Shown here: positions 51,643-62,098 of the stretch, one piece after another
Numbering within the stretch: position 1 is the stretch's first letter
How the letters are laid out: each line of letters starts with the position of its first letter
NCBI RefSeq assembly: GCF_042657065.1
Contig: NZ_JBHSNF010000003.1
Coordinates: 310,001-374,000, forward strand
Reading direction: 5' to 3'
DNA: 64,000 bases
Origin: Rhodanobacter ginsengisoli
Lineage (GTDB): Bacteria; Pseudomonadota; Gammaproteobacteria; Xanthomonadales; Rhodanobacteraceae
The notes under the pieces: model-generated
What the model was told of the DNA's origin: nothing
Database searches by the model: none
What the model saw: the letters and a program-made list of their open reading frames with translations, nothing else
Made by a program: the position numbers and the translations under genes

Positions 51643-52830
51643 ATGAGTGAGTCCGCCCCCTGTACCCGCGCCGTGCGCGCCGGCATCGAGAGCGACACCC
51701 AGCACGGCGCGGTGGTGCCGCCGCTGCACCTGTCGACCAACTACAGCTTCGAGGGTTTCGGGCGCAAGCGCGCCTACGATTACTCGCGCAGCGGCAACCC
51801 CACCCGCGACCTGCTCGGCGAGGCGCTGGCGGAGCTGGAGCAGGGCGTGGGTGCGGTGGTCACCTCCAGCGGCATGTCGGCGGTAGCGCTGGTGCTGGAG
51901 CTGGTGCCGGCCGGGGCGACGGTGCTGGCGGCGCACGATTGCTACGGCGGCACCTGGCGGCTGCTGGATGCGTGGGCGAAGAAGGGCCGCTTCAAGGTGG
52001 TGTTCGCCGACCTCAGCGACAGCGTGGCGCTGGCCGCCGGCCTGGCGCACAAGCCGGCCCTGGTGTGGGTGGAGACGCCGTCCAACCCGCTGCTGCGGAT
52101 CACCGACATCCGTCACGTGGCGCACGCGGCGCATGCGATCGGGGCGCTGCTGGTGGTCGACAACACCTTCCTCTCGCCGGCCTTGCAGCAACCGTTGCTG
52201 CTGGGCGCCGACGTGGTGGTGCATTCCACCACCAAGTACATCAACGGCCACAGCGACGTGGTCGGCGGCGCGGTGGTGGCGCGCGAGGCGGCGGTCGCCG
52301 AGCAGCTGAAGTGGTGGGCCAACTGCAACGGACTCACCGGGGCGCCGTTCGACAGCTACCTCACCCTGCGGGGACTGCGCACGCTGAGTGTGCGGCTGCG
52401 CCAGCACCAGGAGAACGCCACCCGCATCGCCGAACGTCTGGACGGCCATCCGGCGGTGCGCAAGGTCTATTACCCCGGCCTCGAGCATCACGTCGGACAT
52501 GCGCTGGCGTCGCGCCAGCAGCAGGGCTTCGGTGCGATGCTGAGCTTCGAGCTGGACGGCGAGGTGAGCCAGATCGAGGCCTTCGTCGACGGCCTGCAGT
52601 ATTTCTCGCTGGCCGAGTCGCTGGGCGGGGTCGAGAGCCTGATTGCCCATCCGGCCACGATGACCCATGCATCGATGGCGCCGGAGGCCCGCCGCAACGC
52701 CGGCATCGCCGACAGCCTGCTGCGGCTGTCGGTGGGCATCGAGGACGGTGACGACCTGCTGCGCGATCTCGATGCGGCGCTGGTGCGCGCCGCCGCGGTG
52801 GAGAAATCCAGACGCCGGGTGATCGCATGA
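51643..52830 (+). CDS. metB: cystathionine gamma-synthase (Cys/Met metabolism PLP enzyme)
   Basis: The 395-residue PLP enzyme carries the family motifs YDYSRSGNPTRDLLGEALAELE, SSGMSAVALVLELV, CYGGTWRLLDAWAKK, VDNTFLSPALQQPLLLGADVVVHS and the Schiff-base lysine K198 in STTKYINGHSDVVGG. Context (between metX and hom) favours cystathionine gamma-synthase, which joins O-acylhomoserine and cysteine, over gamma-lyase or sulfhydrylase; the family does not separate these cleanly by motif. Its stop overlaps the hom start codon (ATGA at 52827-52830). Confidence 0.9.
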   Translation: MSESAPCTRAVRAGIESDTQHGAVVPPLHLSTNYSFEGFGRKRAYDYSRSGNPTRDLLGEALAELEQGVGAVVTSSGMSAVALVLELVPAGATVLAAHDCYGGTWRLLDAWAKKGRFKVVFADLSDSVALAAGLAHKPALVWVETPSNPLLRITDIRHVAHAAHAIGALLVVDNTFLSPALQQPLLLGADVVVHSTTKYINGHSDVVGGAVVAREAAVAEQLKWWANCNGLTGAPFDSYLTLRGLRTLSVRLRQHQENATRIAERLDGHPAVRKVYYPGLEHHVGHALASRQQQGFGAMLSFELDGEVSQIEAFVDGLQYFSLAESLGGVESLIAHPATMTHASMAPEARRNAGIADSLLRLSVGIEDGDDLLRDLDAALVRAAAVEKSRRRVIA

Positions 52831-53981
52831 GTGCCGTGCTGGATGCCGGGAGGGCAGCTGTGGGAGCGGCTTCAGCCGCGATGCCATCGTCGTCAAGAGG
52901 CATCGCGACTGAAGTCGCTCCCACAGTCGCTTCGGCAGCAGCGGCTTCATCCACCATCGCGATCGTGCTGCTGGGCACCGGCGTGGTCGGCGGGGCGTTG
53001 CTGAAATTGTTGAATACCTCCGCTGCCGCCCGCGTGCGGCTGGTCGGTGCGGCCAATTCGCGCCGGCAGCAGACCGATCCGGCCCGGCTCGCCAGCCGCG
53101 GCCTGCGCGAGCAGCTCAACGGTGCGGGGGAGGCGCGCGACAACGCCCGTCTGCTCGCCGCGCTGGATGCCAGCGGTGTGCCGGTCAAGGTGATCATCGA
53201 CGCCAGCGCCAGTGCCACGCTGGCCGCGCGCCATGCCGAATGGCTGGCGCGCGGTTACCACGTGGTCACCGCGAACAAGGCGCTGGCCGGCGGCGAGCTG
53301 AGCGGTTGGCGGGCGCTGCAGGCGGCGCTGGCCACGGGCGCGCGCTATGGCGATTCGGCCACCGTGGGCGCGGGCCTGCCGGTGCTGTCCACCTTGCGCC
53401 GGCTGCTCGGCTGCGGCGACAGCCTGCTCACGCTGGAAGGCGTGTTCTCCGGTTCACTGTCCTGGCTGTTCAACCAGTACGACGGCAGCCGCCCGTTCTC
53501 CAGTCTGCTGCGCGAAGCACGCCAGCTCGGCTTCACCGAGCCCGATCCGCGCTCGGACCTGTCCGGCGAGGATGTCGCGCGCAAGCTGTTGATCATCGCC
53601 CGCCACGCCGGTTTCTCGATCGGCAGCGACGAGGTGGTGGTGGAAAGCCTGGTGCCCGAGGCACTGCGCGGCATCGACGGTGCCGTATTCCTGGCCCGGC
53701 TGGAAGAACTGGATGCGCCGCTGGCGGCCCGTCACGCCGAGGCGACTGCGCGCGGCAACGTGTTGCGCTTCCTGGCCCGGCTCAACCAGCGCGGGCACGC
53801 CCGCATCGGCCTGGTCGAGGTGGCGCCGACCCATCCGGCAGCGCGCCTGTACGGCACCGACAACCTGTTCGCCCTCACCACCACCCGCTACAACGCCCAG
53901 CCGCTGGTGATCCAGGGGCCGGGGGCGGGGCCGGAGATCACCGCGCAGGCCATGCTTGCGGATGTGCTGGCGCTGGGCTGA
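52827..53981 (+). CDS. hom: homoserine dehydrogenase with REPIN-derived N-terminal insert
   Basis: The 384-residue enzyme reduces aspartate semialdehyde to homoserine. The NAD(P) motif is VLLGTGVVGGALLK (about 47-60); YHVVTANKALAGG, SATVGAGLPVLSTLRRLL, GVFSGSLSWLFNQYDG and GFTEPDPRSDLSGEDVARK are diagnostic. There is no N-terminal aspartokinase and no C-terminal ACT domain. Residues 12-33 are encoded by a REPIN repeat (52860-52925) that stays open in this frame. The ATG overlaps the metB stop, so coupled initiation there is likely; an ATG inside the repeat (52881) is less likely. Last gene of the met operon; it converges 11 bases from the next gene's end. Confidence 0.93.
   Translation: MSAVLDAGRAAVGAASAAMPSSSRGIATEVAPTVASAAAASSTIAIVLLGTGVVGGALLKLLNTSAAARVRLVGAANSRRQQTDPARLASRGLREQLNGAGEARDNARLLAALDASGVPVKVIIDASASATLAARHAEWLARGYHVVTANKALAGGELSGWRALQAALATGARYGDSATVGAGLPVLSTLRRLLGCGDSLLTLEGVFSGSLSWLFNQYDGSRPFSSLLREARQLGFTEPDPRSDLSGEDVARKLLIIARHAGFSIGSDEVVVESLVPEALRGIDGAVFLARLEELDAPLAARHAEATARGNVLRFLARLNQRGHARIGLVEVAPTHPAARLYGTDNLFALTTTRYNAQPLVIQGPGAGPEITAQAMLADVLALG
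52860..52925. repeat. REPIN inside the hom coding sequence
   Basis: The left element (TGTGGGAGCGGCTTCAGCC...) and the inverted right element ending in CTCCCACA match the repeats at 9237 and 62011, with a shorter centre of 14 bases. It is translated in frame as part of the Hom N-terminus before the first beta strand of the NAD domain. Confidence 0.85.
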
Positions 53982-53992
53982 GCCTGGCCGGA

Positions 53993-56239
53993 TCAGGGCG
54001 GCGGCGCGGGTGACCCGGCCGCCGTGCCGTCGAGCAGATGCAGCGCGTTCGCCACCGCCGTCGCGATGCGGTGGGGATCGCCTTGCGGTTCGCTCGCATA
54101 GCGTTGCGTGCCGTGGTTCCAGGCATCGCCGAACGCATACCAGTCGATCGGTTTCGCCGGCTGGCCGGTGCGCAACGCCGTGTCGAGCGAAGCGAAGTAG
54201 CGCTGCCAGCGCGGCAGGTAGTAGTCGCCGGTGAGGCCGGCCCAGTCCTTGTTGCCGTAGTCGTGCAGCTCGGCGCCCTCGCTGGCCTTGCGCTCGCCCC
54301 AGGTGGTGAGGATCGAGCGGGCGTCGTGGTTCAGCCGCCCGAGTTCATCGGGCGTCGAGGCCCACGCCGGCACCCGTGCCAGCCAGCTGCCGAGCAGGAA
54401 GCTGCGGTCGCTGGCGAGCAGCCGATCCTGCAGTCGCATCAGCTGCAGCCAGCGCGACGTCAGCGCTTCGAAGCGGGCGCGATCCTTGCTGTCATAGGCC
54501 GCCTTGATCCGCGGCAGCAGCCGGCGGCTCTCGTTGGCCAGGGTCTGGCGGGCGATGTCGACCAGGTCGTACCGATAGGTTTCGCTGCCGCGCAGCGCAG
54601 GCGCCACTTCGAGCATCTCGGGCAGGGCCCGCGCGAACGCGGCGGGGTCGTAGCGCATCGCCTCGGGCGACCAGTGCGAGGCGCGGTTGGTGGTCAGGCT
54701 GGGCTGGGCATCGAACAGCGATTCCTGCGCCGCGTCGCGCTCGCTGTTGAACTCCACCTTGTCGATGCGGATGTCGTACGCGGTGGCGAGCAGGATCTTC
54801 CACGCGGCCAGCGCATGCGGATCGGCGGCGCCGTAGCGCCGGCGCACGTAGTCGGCGGTCCACTGCGCCAGGTTGACCGGCGCGCGGCGCCAGGCCATCT
54901 CGGTGAACAGGTCGAAGGCGAACGGGTTGGTGTCCATGCCCTCGGTGAACAGCGCGGTGCCGACCATGTTCGGGTTGCTGCTGCCCATCCGCTGCAGACG
55001 CGCGGTGAGGTTCTGGCTGCTGGCGCCGAGCGTTGTGCGTCCGCCGAATTCCCACAGCCCGCCGAACAGGAACGGCGCGCCCTGGAAATCCTTCTGGCGA
55101 TCGTCGCGCGGCACGCGGTCGTGATCGATGTCGATGATGAACAGGTGCTTGCGCTCGACCCCGGTGAGCAGGTCCTGGCGTGGGTTGCCCTGCCAGGCCA
55201 GCATCATCCAGTCGGCACCCGGATGGGCTTGCTGCAACGCCGCCTGCACGTCGCGCGCCGCCTCGGGCACCGGCACGTCGCCGGAGCTGCCGCCTTCCTG
55301 GAACACCTCCATGTCGTAGATGCCGCTGTCGCCGAACAGTTCGCGCTGGTGGCGGTAGAACGACGCCGCGATCTTCGCGAACATCGGATCGCGCGGGTCC
55401 AGCCAGCCGGGCCGGGTGAAGCCGGCCCACTCGCCCTGCGGCAGCACGTGGGCGGCGGGGAACTTCTTTTCGAAGTCGGCCGGCACGATGCCGTAGAAGC
55501 CCGGCAGCACCGGGGTGATGCCCAGCTCGCGCAGGCGCGCGACGATCCGCTGCGCCGACTTCACCCGCTCGCGCATCAGCACCTGGCTGATCGGGCCGTC
55601 GAAGCAGCACAGGTTGCCCATCAGCTGCCAGTTCTGGTGTGCCGGCTGGGTGATCCAGGCGCGGATCTCGCGGTCGGAATAACCGAAGTCGCGGAAGGTC
55701 GCGTACAGCACGCTGTCCATGCCGCGCTCGACGATCATCGCGTTGATCCCCGACAGCGCCAGCACGTCGATCTCGCGCTGCCAGCGCGGCCAGTCCCAGT
55801 ACGGCATGGTGTAGCCGTCGGTGTTCTGGTTCAGCGCGTAGCGGTAGCGGTACAGCGCGTCCTTCTCGATCGTTTCGCGCGGCAGCGGCAGCCTGCGCGG
55901 TGCGCCGAGCCGGTCGCCGTTGGGCGAGATCTGCACCTGCGCCACGTATTTCAGGTACCAGTCGACCCCGAACAACAGGGCACTCGTGCTGCTGCCCTCG
56001 ACCCGGACGTGGCCGTCGGCGCTGGAGATGCGAAAGCGTTCGTGGCCGTCCTTCGACGCGAGCGTGCCGAGCTGGATCTGCGCCGCCTCATGCGGCAGCA
56101 GCCGGTGCAGCACGCCGGCGGCGGGGCGCAGATCGAAGGCCGGCGTGTCCGCGGCATGGGCCACGGAAAGCGACAGCGACAGCAGCAGGCCGAGCAGGGC
56201 GGCGACGAGAGGCGAGGCGGGCGAGCGCATGCGTTGCAT
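53993..56239 (-). CDS. alpha-N-acetylglucosaminidase (GH89 family), exported
   Basis: The 748-residue protein begins MQRMRSPASPLVAALLGLLLSLSLSVAHA, a signal peptide. A NAGLU-type small N-terminal domain (about 35-125) and a TIM-barrel catalytic domain (about 130-465: YRYALNQNTDGYTMPYWDWPRWQREIDVLALSGIN, MGNLCCFDGPI, LPGFYGIVPADFEKKFP, DMEVFQEGG, WQGNPRQDLLTG) follow. A helical C-terminal domain completes it. GH89 enzymes remove terminal alpha-linked N-acetylglucosamine from glycans such as heparan sulfate or mucin. Conserved glutamates lie in the barrel (e.g. FNMEVFQEGG-like and FTEGMDTNPF segments). The start is ATG 56239 or 56230. No adjacent glycan operon is seen. Confidence 0.9.
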   Translation of the reverse strand: MQRMRSPASPLVAALLGLLLSLSLSVAHAADTPAFDLRPAAGVLHRLLPHEAAQIQLGTLASKDGHERFRISSADGHVRVEGSSTSALLFGVDWYLKYVAQVQISPNGDRLGAPRRLPLPRETIEKDALYRYRYALNQNTDGYTMPYWDWPRWQREIDVLALSGINAMIVERGMDSVLYATFRDFGYSDREIRAWITQPAHQNWQLMGNLCCFDGPISQVLMRERVKSAQRIVARLRELGITPVLPGFYGIVPADFEKKFPAAHVLPQGEWAGFTRPGWLDPRDPMFAKIAASFYRHQRELFGDSGIYDMEVFQEGGSSGDVPVPEAARDVQAALQQAHPGADWMMLAWQGNPRQDLLTGVERKHLFIIDIDHDRVPRDDRQKDFQGAPFLFGGLWEFGGRTTLGASSQNLTARLQRMGSSNPNMVGTALFTEGMDTNPFAFDLFTEMAWRRAPVNLAQWTADYVRRRYGAADPHALAAWKILLATAYDIRIDKVEFNSERDAAQESLFDAQPSLTTNRASHWSPEAMRYDPAAFARALPEMLEVAPALRGSETYRYDLVDIARQTLANESRRLLPRIKAAYDSKDRARFEALTSRWLQLMRLQDRLLASDRSFLLGSWLARVPAWASTPDELGRLNHDARSILTTWGERKASEGAELHDYGNKDWAGLTGDYYLPRWQRYFASLDTALRTGQPAKPIDWYAFGDAWNHGTQRYASEPQGDPHRIATAVANALHLLDGTAAGSPAPPP

Positions 56240-56350
56240 CTTAGTCCCGTGGAGGAGAGTGACCAAAGCCCGATGCCCGACGACGCACGATGTTTCCCGA
56301 GCCGTGCCGGTACGGCGCAACGCCGGGCGGCATGCCTGCATCGCCTTCGC

Positions 56351-57319
56351 TCAGGGGTCGAGATGGGCCTCGGCGATCGCCTGCGGCTTCAATCTGGCCG
56401 CCCGGCTCACGCCGGCGATCAGCAGCAGGATCCCGAACAGGGTCAGTGGTGCCGGCATGTTGCCGCGCAGGATGTAGGTGTAGCCGAGCGCCGCCAGCGT
56501 CTCGAACACGATCAGCTGTCCCACCTGCGCGGGGGGCATGCGCTGGCTGGCCTGGTTCCAGCACAGCGTGCCGAGCCACGAGGCAAACAGGCCGATGGCG
56601 AACATCAGGCCGACGAAGAACGCCGGACGCGGGCCGAACGGCATCGCGAATGCATGGCCGGTGGCGAGCATGCCCAGCCACAGCACCGCGTAGCCGATCA
56701 GTGCCAACGGCAGGGTGGCGAGCCCTTGCGCCGTGGCCCAGGTGAGCGGATTGCGTTCCGCGTGGGCGCGCAGCCAGTCGGCGTTGCGCAACGGGTACCA
56801 GGTCCAGCAGGCCACCGCCGCCAGGGCAAACAGCGCGCCGTGTAGGTAGCGCGTCGGGTCGGCATGCGCATCCCGGCGCAGGGCGGCCAGCTCGACATGA
56901 TTCACGCAGGCGACGCCGAGCGCGATCAGTGCCAGCGATGGAATCAGGCGGAGCCAGGGCAGGCGGCCATCGCGCTGGACCCGACGCCCGTTCGCGGCCA
57001 CTGCGATCACCACCGGCAGGGTACCGATGATCATCGTCGGCAGTGGGGCCCCGGCGCGCTGGATCGCGCTGGCCAGGCACAGGTAGTAGAGCAGGTTGCC
57101 GATCGCCGCCAGTTTGAACGCCTCGCGCCAGTCCGAACGCGTGAGCTGGCGCAACCGGCGTCTGTCGAGCCAGCTCAACGGCAGCGCGAGCAGGCCAAAC
57201 GCGAGGTAGCGTCCCACGGACTGCAGTGCTGCCGGATACCCCGGCAGCAGCAACGGACCGACAAAGACCAGGCCCCACATCAGTCCGGCCGCCAGTGCAT
57301 AAAGGATTCCACGCCACAT
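56351..57319 (-). CDS. EamA-type drug/metabolite transporter (DMT superfamily)
   Basis: The 322-residue inner-membrane protein has about ten hydrophobic helices in two repeats. MWRGILYALAAGLMWGLVFVGPLLLPG starts the first, and FALAAVACWTWYPLRNADW and MPPAQVGQLIVFETLAALGYTYILRG belong to the second. DMT proteins usually export amino acids or metabolites, or act as drug exporters. It follows an AraC-type regulator gene by 67 bases on the same strand, a common regulator-transporter pair. Confidence 0.88.
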   Translation of the reverse strand: MWRGILYALAAGLMWGLVFVGPLLLPGYPAALQSVGRYLAFGLLALPLSWLDRRRLRQLTRSDWREAFKLAAIGNLLYYLCLASAIQRAGAPLPTMIIGTLPVVIAVAANGRRVQRDGRLPWLRLIPSLALIALGVACVNHVELAALRRDAHADPTRYLHGALFALAAVACWTWYPLRNADWLRAHAERNPLTWATAQGLATLPLALIGYAVLWLGMLATGHAFAMPFGPRPAFFVGLMFAIGLFASWLGTLCWNQASQRMPPAQVGQLIVFETLAALGYTYILRGNMPAPLTLFGILLLIAGVSRAARLKPQAIAEAHLDP

Positions 57320-57386
57320 GGACGGCGAGCCTAGGGCGCGGCAGGCCGTGGGTCTTGCACCAGATTGCGGTCGCCATGCATGCGGC

Positions 57387-58211
57387 TCAGCCGCGCAACT
57401 GCCGCTGGTAGCGTGCCGGAGTCACGCCATAACGGTGCGCGAAGGCGCGCGTCAGATGCGCCTGGTCGGTCATGCCTGTGGCGGCGGCGACCTGCGCTGG
57501 CGGCTGGTTGACAGCGAGCAGGCGCTTGGCCTCGAACAACCGAAGCGCCATCAGCATCTGCTGCGGCGTCACGTGGTGCTGCGCCTTGAAGGCGCGCAGG
57601 AAATGGAATGGGCTGAGGCCCGCCACACGAGCCAGTTCCTCGAGCGTGAGGCGGCGCCCCAGGTGGGTGCGCAGATAGTCGATCACATCCGCAAACCGGT
57701 GCGGGCGGTTCGCCGCGGCGGGCGCGGGCACGCGTGCATGTCGGCGGAAGGCGGCGAGCACTTCGTAAAGCAGGCTGTCGAACGCCAGCGGCTCGTGCGC
57801 CTGCCACAGGCGGTCGAGCAGATCCGACACGTGTCGGGCATCGGAGGGCTGGTGACATACGGCATCGTCGAACCACCAGTCGCCCTCTCCGGCGACGCGG
57901 GTCATCAGCCCGGAATCCACGTAGATCATGCGGTAGCGCCAACCGGCGGGGGTGTCGGCGCGGCCGGTGTGCAGTTCGTCCGGATTCATCATCACCAGCG
58001 AACCGGGTGCGGCCAGATGCTCGGCGCCGCGATAGCGGAAGCGCTCGGCGCCCGCTTCGATCGCGCCCAGTCCGAACGCCTCGTGCGTATGCGGTTCGAA
58101 GGCATGGCGCACGATATGGGCGCGATAGAGCTCGATGCCCTGGCGATGCGCGGGACGGCGGAATTCGGCCACGTCGCGGCGACATTCGAAGGAGAGGGGG
58201 ACGCCGTTCAT
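57387..58211 (-). CDS. AraC family transcriptional regulator
   Basis: The 274-residue protein has an N-terminal cupin-type AraC ligand-binding domain (about 20-160: VRHAFEPHTHEAFGLGAIEAGAERFRYRG and APGSLVMMNPDELHTG). The C-terminal double helix-turn-helix is about 175-272 (RLTLEELARVAGLSPFHFLRAFKAQHHVTPQQMLMALRLFEAKRLL and VAAATGMTDQAHLTRAFAHRYGVTPARYQRQ). ATG 58211 begins the recognisable protein. It probably regulates the downstream EamA transporter in response to a small molecule. Confidence 0.93.
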   Translation of the reverse strand: MNGVPLSFECRRDVAEFRRPAHRQGIELYRAHIVRHAFEPHTHEAFGLGAIEAGAERFRYRGAEHLAAPGSLVMMNPDELHTGRADTPAGWRYRMIYVDSGLMTRVAGEGDWWFDDAVCHQPSDARHVSDLLDRLWQAHEPLAFDSLLYEVLAAFRRHARVPAPAAANRPHRFADVIDYLRTHLGRRLTLEELARVAGLSPFHFLRAFKAQHHVTPQQMLMALRLFEAKRLLAVNQPPAQVAAATGMTDQAHLTRAFAHRYGVTPARYQRQLRG

Positions 58212-58320
58212 TCGACGATGATGGCACGGTGCGGACGCGGCGGCGCACCGTGCGGACGGCGGCGGATCGGGCACGCCCGGCGCCGGATGATCGCGGTCGT
58301 GGCCGTGCGGGCGCCGACAC

Positions 58321-58351
58321 GAAAACGCGCGGCAATGAGCCGCGCGTTTTC
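58321..58351. terminator. intrinsic terminator of the amino-acid permease gene
   Basis: GAAAACGCGCGGC (58321-58333) and GCCGCGCGTTTTC (58339-58351) form a perfect 13-base-pair stem with a 5-base loop and T-rich 3' flank on either strand. It lies 20 bases beyond the permease stop codon. Confidence 0.85.
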
Positions 58352-58371
58352 GTTCGATCCGGACCCGAGGC

Positions 58372-60036
58372 TCAGTGCCCGGTGATGCGCTCCGCCTCTT
58401 CCTCGTCCGGCGGCACCAGCGGCGCGTCCGGATGCTCGTGGGCTTCCAGTTGCGCCGCTTCCACCGACGGCGTGCGCCAGCCGGATTTCACGCCCCACAG
58501 GTAGAACACCAGGCCGATCACCGCGACCACCACCAGGTCCCAGCCGTAGGGCAGGTAGTCGAGGCCACCGAACTTCGCGCTGCCGATGCGCGAGACGATC
58601 GCCAGCGAGACCAGGTAGAACACCAGCCACCACGCCCCCTTCAGCTGCTTGCCGAATTCATGCCAGCCACTCTTGTACTGGTAGTACAGGTACACCGGCA
58701 GGGCAGCCACCACCAGCACGATGATCTGCCCGGTCAGTGGCCACTTGGCCCAGTACAACAGTTCGGCCGACATGATGAAGGCGATGCCGGCGATCACCGG
58801 CAGGCCGTGCAGGCGGAACGGACGATGCAATTCCGGCGCGGTGCGGCGCAGCGTCATCACGCTGACCGGGCCGGTCAGGTAGGAGATGATCGTGGCCACC
58901 GAGATCACCGCGGCCAGCGAATCCCAGCCGCGGAAGAAGAACAGGAACAGGAACGACACCACCAGGTTCAGCCACATCGCCGGGCGCGGCACGCCCCACT
59001 TCGGATGCACCATGCCGAAGATCTTCGGCAGCGTGCCGTTGCGCTCCATGCCGTAGATCATGCGGGCGGTGGAGGCGGTGTAGGTCATGCCGGTGCCGCT
59101 GGGGCTGACGAACGCATCGGCGTACAGCAGGATCGCCAGCCAGTTGAGGTTGAGAATGACGGCCAGCTCGGCGAACGGCGAGCTGAAGTCGATGCCGTGC
59201 CAGCCGGCCTTGGCCAGCATGTCCGGCGGCACCGCGCCGAGGAAGGCGACCTGCAGCAGCACATAGATCACCGTGGCGATCACGATCGCGCCGATGATCG
59301 CGAACGGAATGCTGCGGCCCGGGTTGCGCGCTTCGCCGGCCAGGTTCACCGGGCTCTGGAAGCCGTTGAAGCTGAACACGATGCCGGCGGTGGCGACCGC
59401 GGTGAGGATCGCCGCGAAATTGTTCGCGTGGTGGCCGCCGTTGGCACCGACCGAGAAATTCTCCGCATGGAAACCGCTGGCGATCAGCGCCACGCCGGTG
59501 GCCGCCGGGATCACCATCTTGATGATCGTGATCACGCTGTTGGAGCGCGCGAACAGCTTGACGCTCCAGAAGTTCAGCAGAAAGTAGATCACCACCAGCA
59601 CCGCGGCGATGCCCAGTCCCACGTGGCTCAATTCACCGTGCTGGCCGGGCACCCGCTGGTACAGGTCCTGCGCCCACTGCCACTTCCAGCCCGACATGTA
59701 CTGCACCGAGGCCTCGGCCTCGATCGGGATCACCGACACGATCGCGATCCAGTTGCCCCAGGCGGCGATGAAGCCGACCAGCGAACCGTGCGAGTAGTGG
59801 CCGTAGCGCACCATGCCGCCGGATTCGGGGAACATCGCGCCGAGCTCGGCGTAGGTCAGCGCGATCGTCATGATGATCGCCGCGCCCAGCACCCACGCCC
59901 AGATCGCGCCGGGACCGGCGAGCCTGGCGGCGTTCCAGGCACCGAACAGCCAGCCGGAGCCGATGATCGAACCGAGGCCGGTATACATGAGGGCCATGGG
60001 GCCGACTTCGCGGTGAATCGCGCGTTCCTGGGACAT
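58372..60036 (-). CDS. APC family amino acid permease
   Basis: The 554-residue membrane protein has about 12 or more helices. It starts with the APC signature GPMALMYTGLGSIIGSGWLFGAWNAARLAGPGA (the GSGW unwound-helix motif) and ALTYAELGAMFPESGGMVRYGHYSHGS. Later segments include FSFNGFQSPVNLAGEARNPGRSIPFA and ATIISYLTGPVSVMTLRRTAPE. It imports an amino acid with a cation; the substrate is not evident. ATG 60036 is preceded by GCAGGAG. The L-serine dehydratase gene lies upstream on the same strand with 260 bases between, so a shared substrate is only possible. Confidence 0.9.
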   Translation of the reverse strand: MSQERAIHREVGPMALMYTGLGSIIGSGWLFGAWNAARLAGPGAIWAWVLGAAIIMTIALTYAELGAMFPESGGMVRYGHYSHGSLVGFIAAWGNWIAIVSVIPIEAEASVQYMSGWKWQWAQDLYQRVPGQHGELSHVGLGIAAVLVVIYFLLNFWSVKLFARSNSVITIIKMVIPAATGVALIASGFHAENFSVGANGGHHANNFAAILTAVATAGIVFSFNGFQSPVNLAGEARNPGRSIPFAIIGAIVIATVIYVLLQVAFLGAVPPDMLAKAGWHGIDFSSPFAELAVILNLNWLAILLYADAFVSPSGTGMTYTASTARMIYGMERNGTLPKIFGMVHPKWGVPRPAMWLNLVVSFLFLFFFRGWDSLAAVISVATIISYLTGPVSVMTLRRTAPELHRPFRLHGLPVIAGIAFIMSAELLYWAKWPLTGQIIVLVVAALPVYLYYQYKSGWHEFGKQLKGAWWLVFYLVSLAIVSRIGSAKFGGLDYLPYGWDLVVVAVIGLVFYLWGVKSGWRTPSVEAAQLEAHEHPDAPLVPPDEEEAERITGH

Positions 60037-60297
60037 GGAGACTCCTGCGTCGGCGCGTGATGCGCCCCAAAGTGGGTGATGGTTGCAGAGTTGGGCGGCG
60101 GATGTCATCCATCGGAGGTCACCCGCCTCGATGTGCCCTCGGACACCTTGATGCGCAGGCCCGCCGTCCGGTTGTCCCTGCGAAGGCAGGGACCCGGTGA
60201 CTGTGCCGCTAGTGGGGTCTTGGGGACAGGGCTTTCGCGCGCCGGCGCATGAAAGCTGTTGTCTTTGATCGACGCGAGCGCAAGCGCCAGACGTTCC

Positions 60298-61680
<1,383 letters not shown>

Positions 61681-61749
61681 GGGCGCTGCTGCTGGGTGAA
61701 CGGGGAGAACCGGCTATTCTACGCGGCGTCCCCAGCCATTCGCAGCCGC

Positions 61750-61986
61750 ATGTCCGATCTGATCCTGTACCAGCGCGATTACTGTCACCTGTGCGATCTG
61801 GCGCTGGCCGTGCTGGCCGAGGCGCGGGCACCGGACTTCGACAGCGTGTGGGTGGACGACGCGGCCGTGCTGGAGCAGCGCTACGGCACCCGCGTCCCGG
61901 TCCTGCGCGATGAGCGCGCGGACCGGGAGCTGGACTGGCCGTTCGATGCGGCGGCGGTGCGGGCGTTTCTGGGCAGCACTCGCTAG
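61750..61986 (+). CDS. small glutaredoxin-like protein
   Basis: The 78-residue protein reads MSDLILYQRDYCHLCDLALAVLAEA, a thioredoxin-fold start with a CxxC motif (YCHLC), followed by the cis-proline region YGTRVPVLRDE. It fits the DUF836/glutaredoxin-like family. Redox partner and role are unknown. It is divergent from sdaA, with a TATTCT -10-like element at 61715-61720. ATG 61750 is chosen as the start of the conserved fold. Confidence 0.82.
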   Translation: MSDLILYQRDYCHLCDLALAVLAEARAPDFDSVWVDDAAVLEQRYGTRVPVLRDERADRELDWPFDAAAVRAFLGSTR

Positions 61987-62010
61987 GCGCGCCCTGCGGG
62001 AGCGATTTCG

Positions 62011-62089
62011 GTGGGAGCGGCTTCAGCCGCGATGCTTCTGCTCGGAGCTGTCCAAAAACAAGAGCATCGCGACTGAAGTCGCTCCCACA
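62011..62089. repeat. REPIN between converging genes
   Basis: This is the same repeat family as at 9237 and 52860: GTGGGAGCGGCTTCAGCCGC on the left, an inverted copy ending in CTCCCACA on the right, and a roughly 30-base centre. It lies 24 bases after the glutaredoxin-like gene and before the converging GTPase gene. A partial element (GCGGGAGCGATTTCG) adjoins it at 61996-62010. Confidence 0.85.
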
Positions 62090-62098
62090 AGGGCCGCG

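Noticed and set aside
54038..56845. Long plus-strand open frame opposite the GH89 gene
   Set aside because: It crosses the boundary between two real minus-strand genes and has no recognisable domain; an artefact of high GC.
60174..60193. Short hairpin GTCCCTGC/GCAGGGAC between sdaA and the permease gene
   Set aside because: Eight-base stem without a T-run on either strand; not convincing as a terminator.
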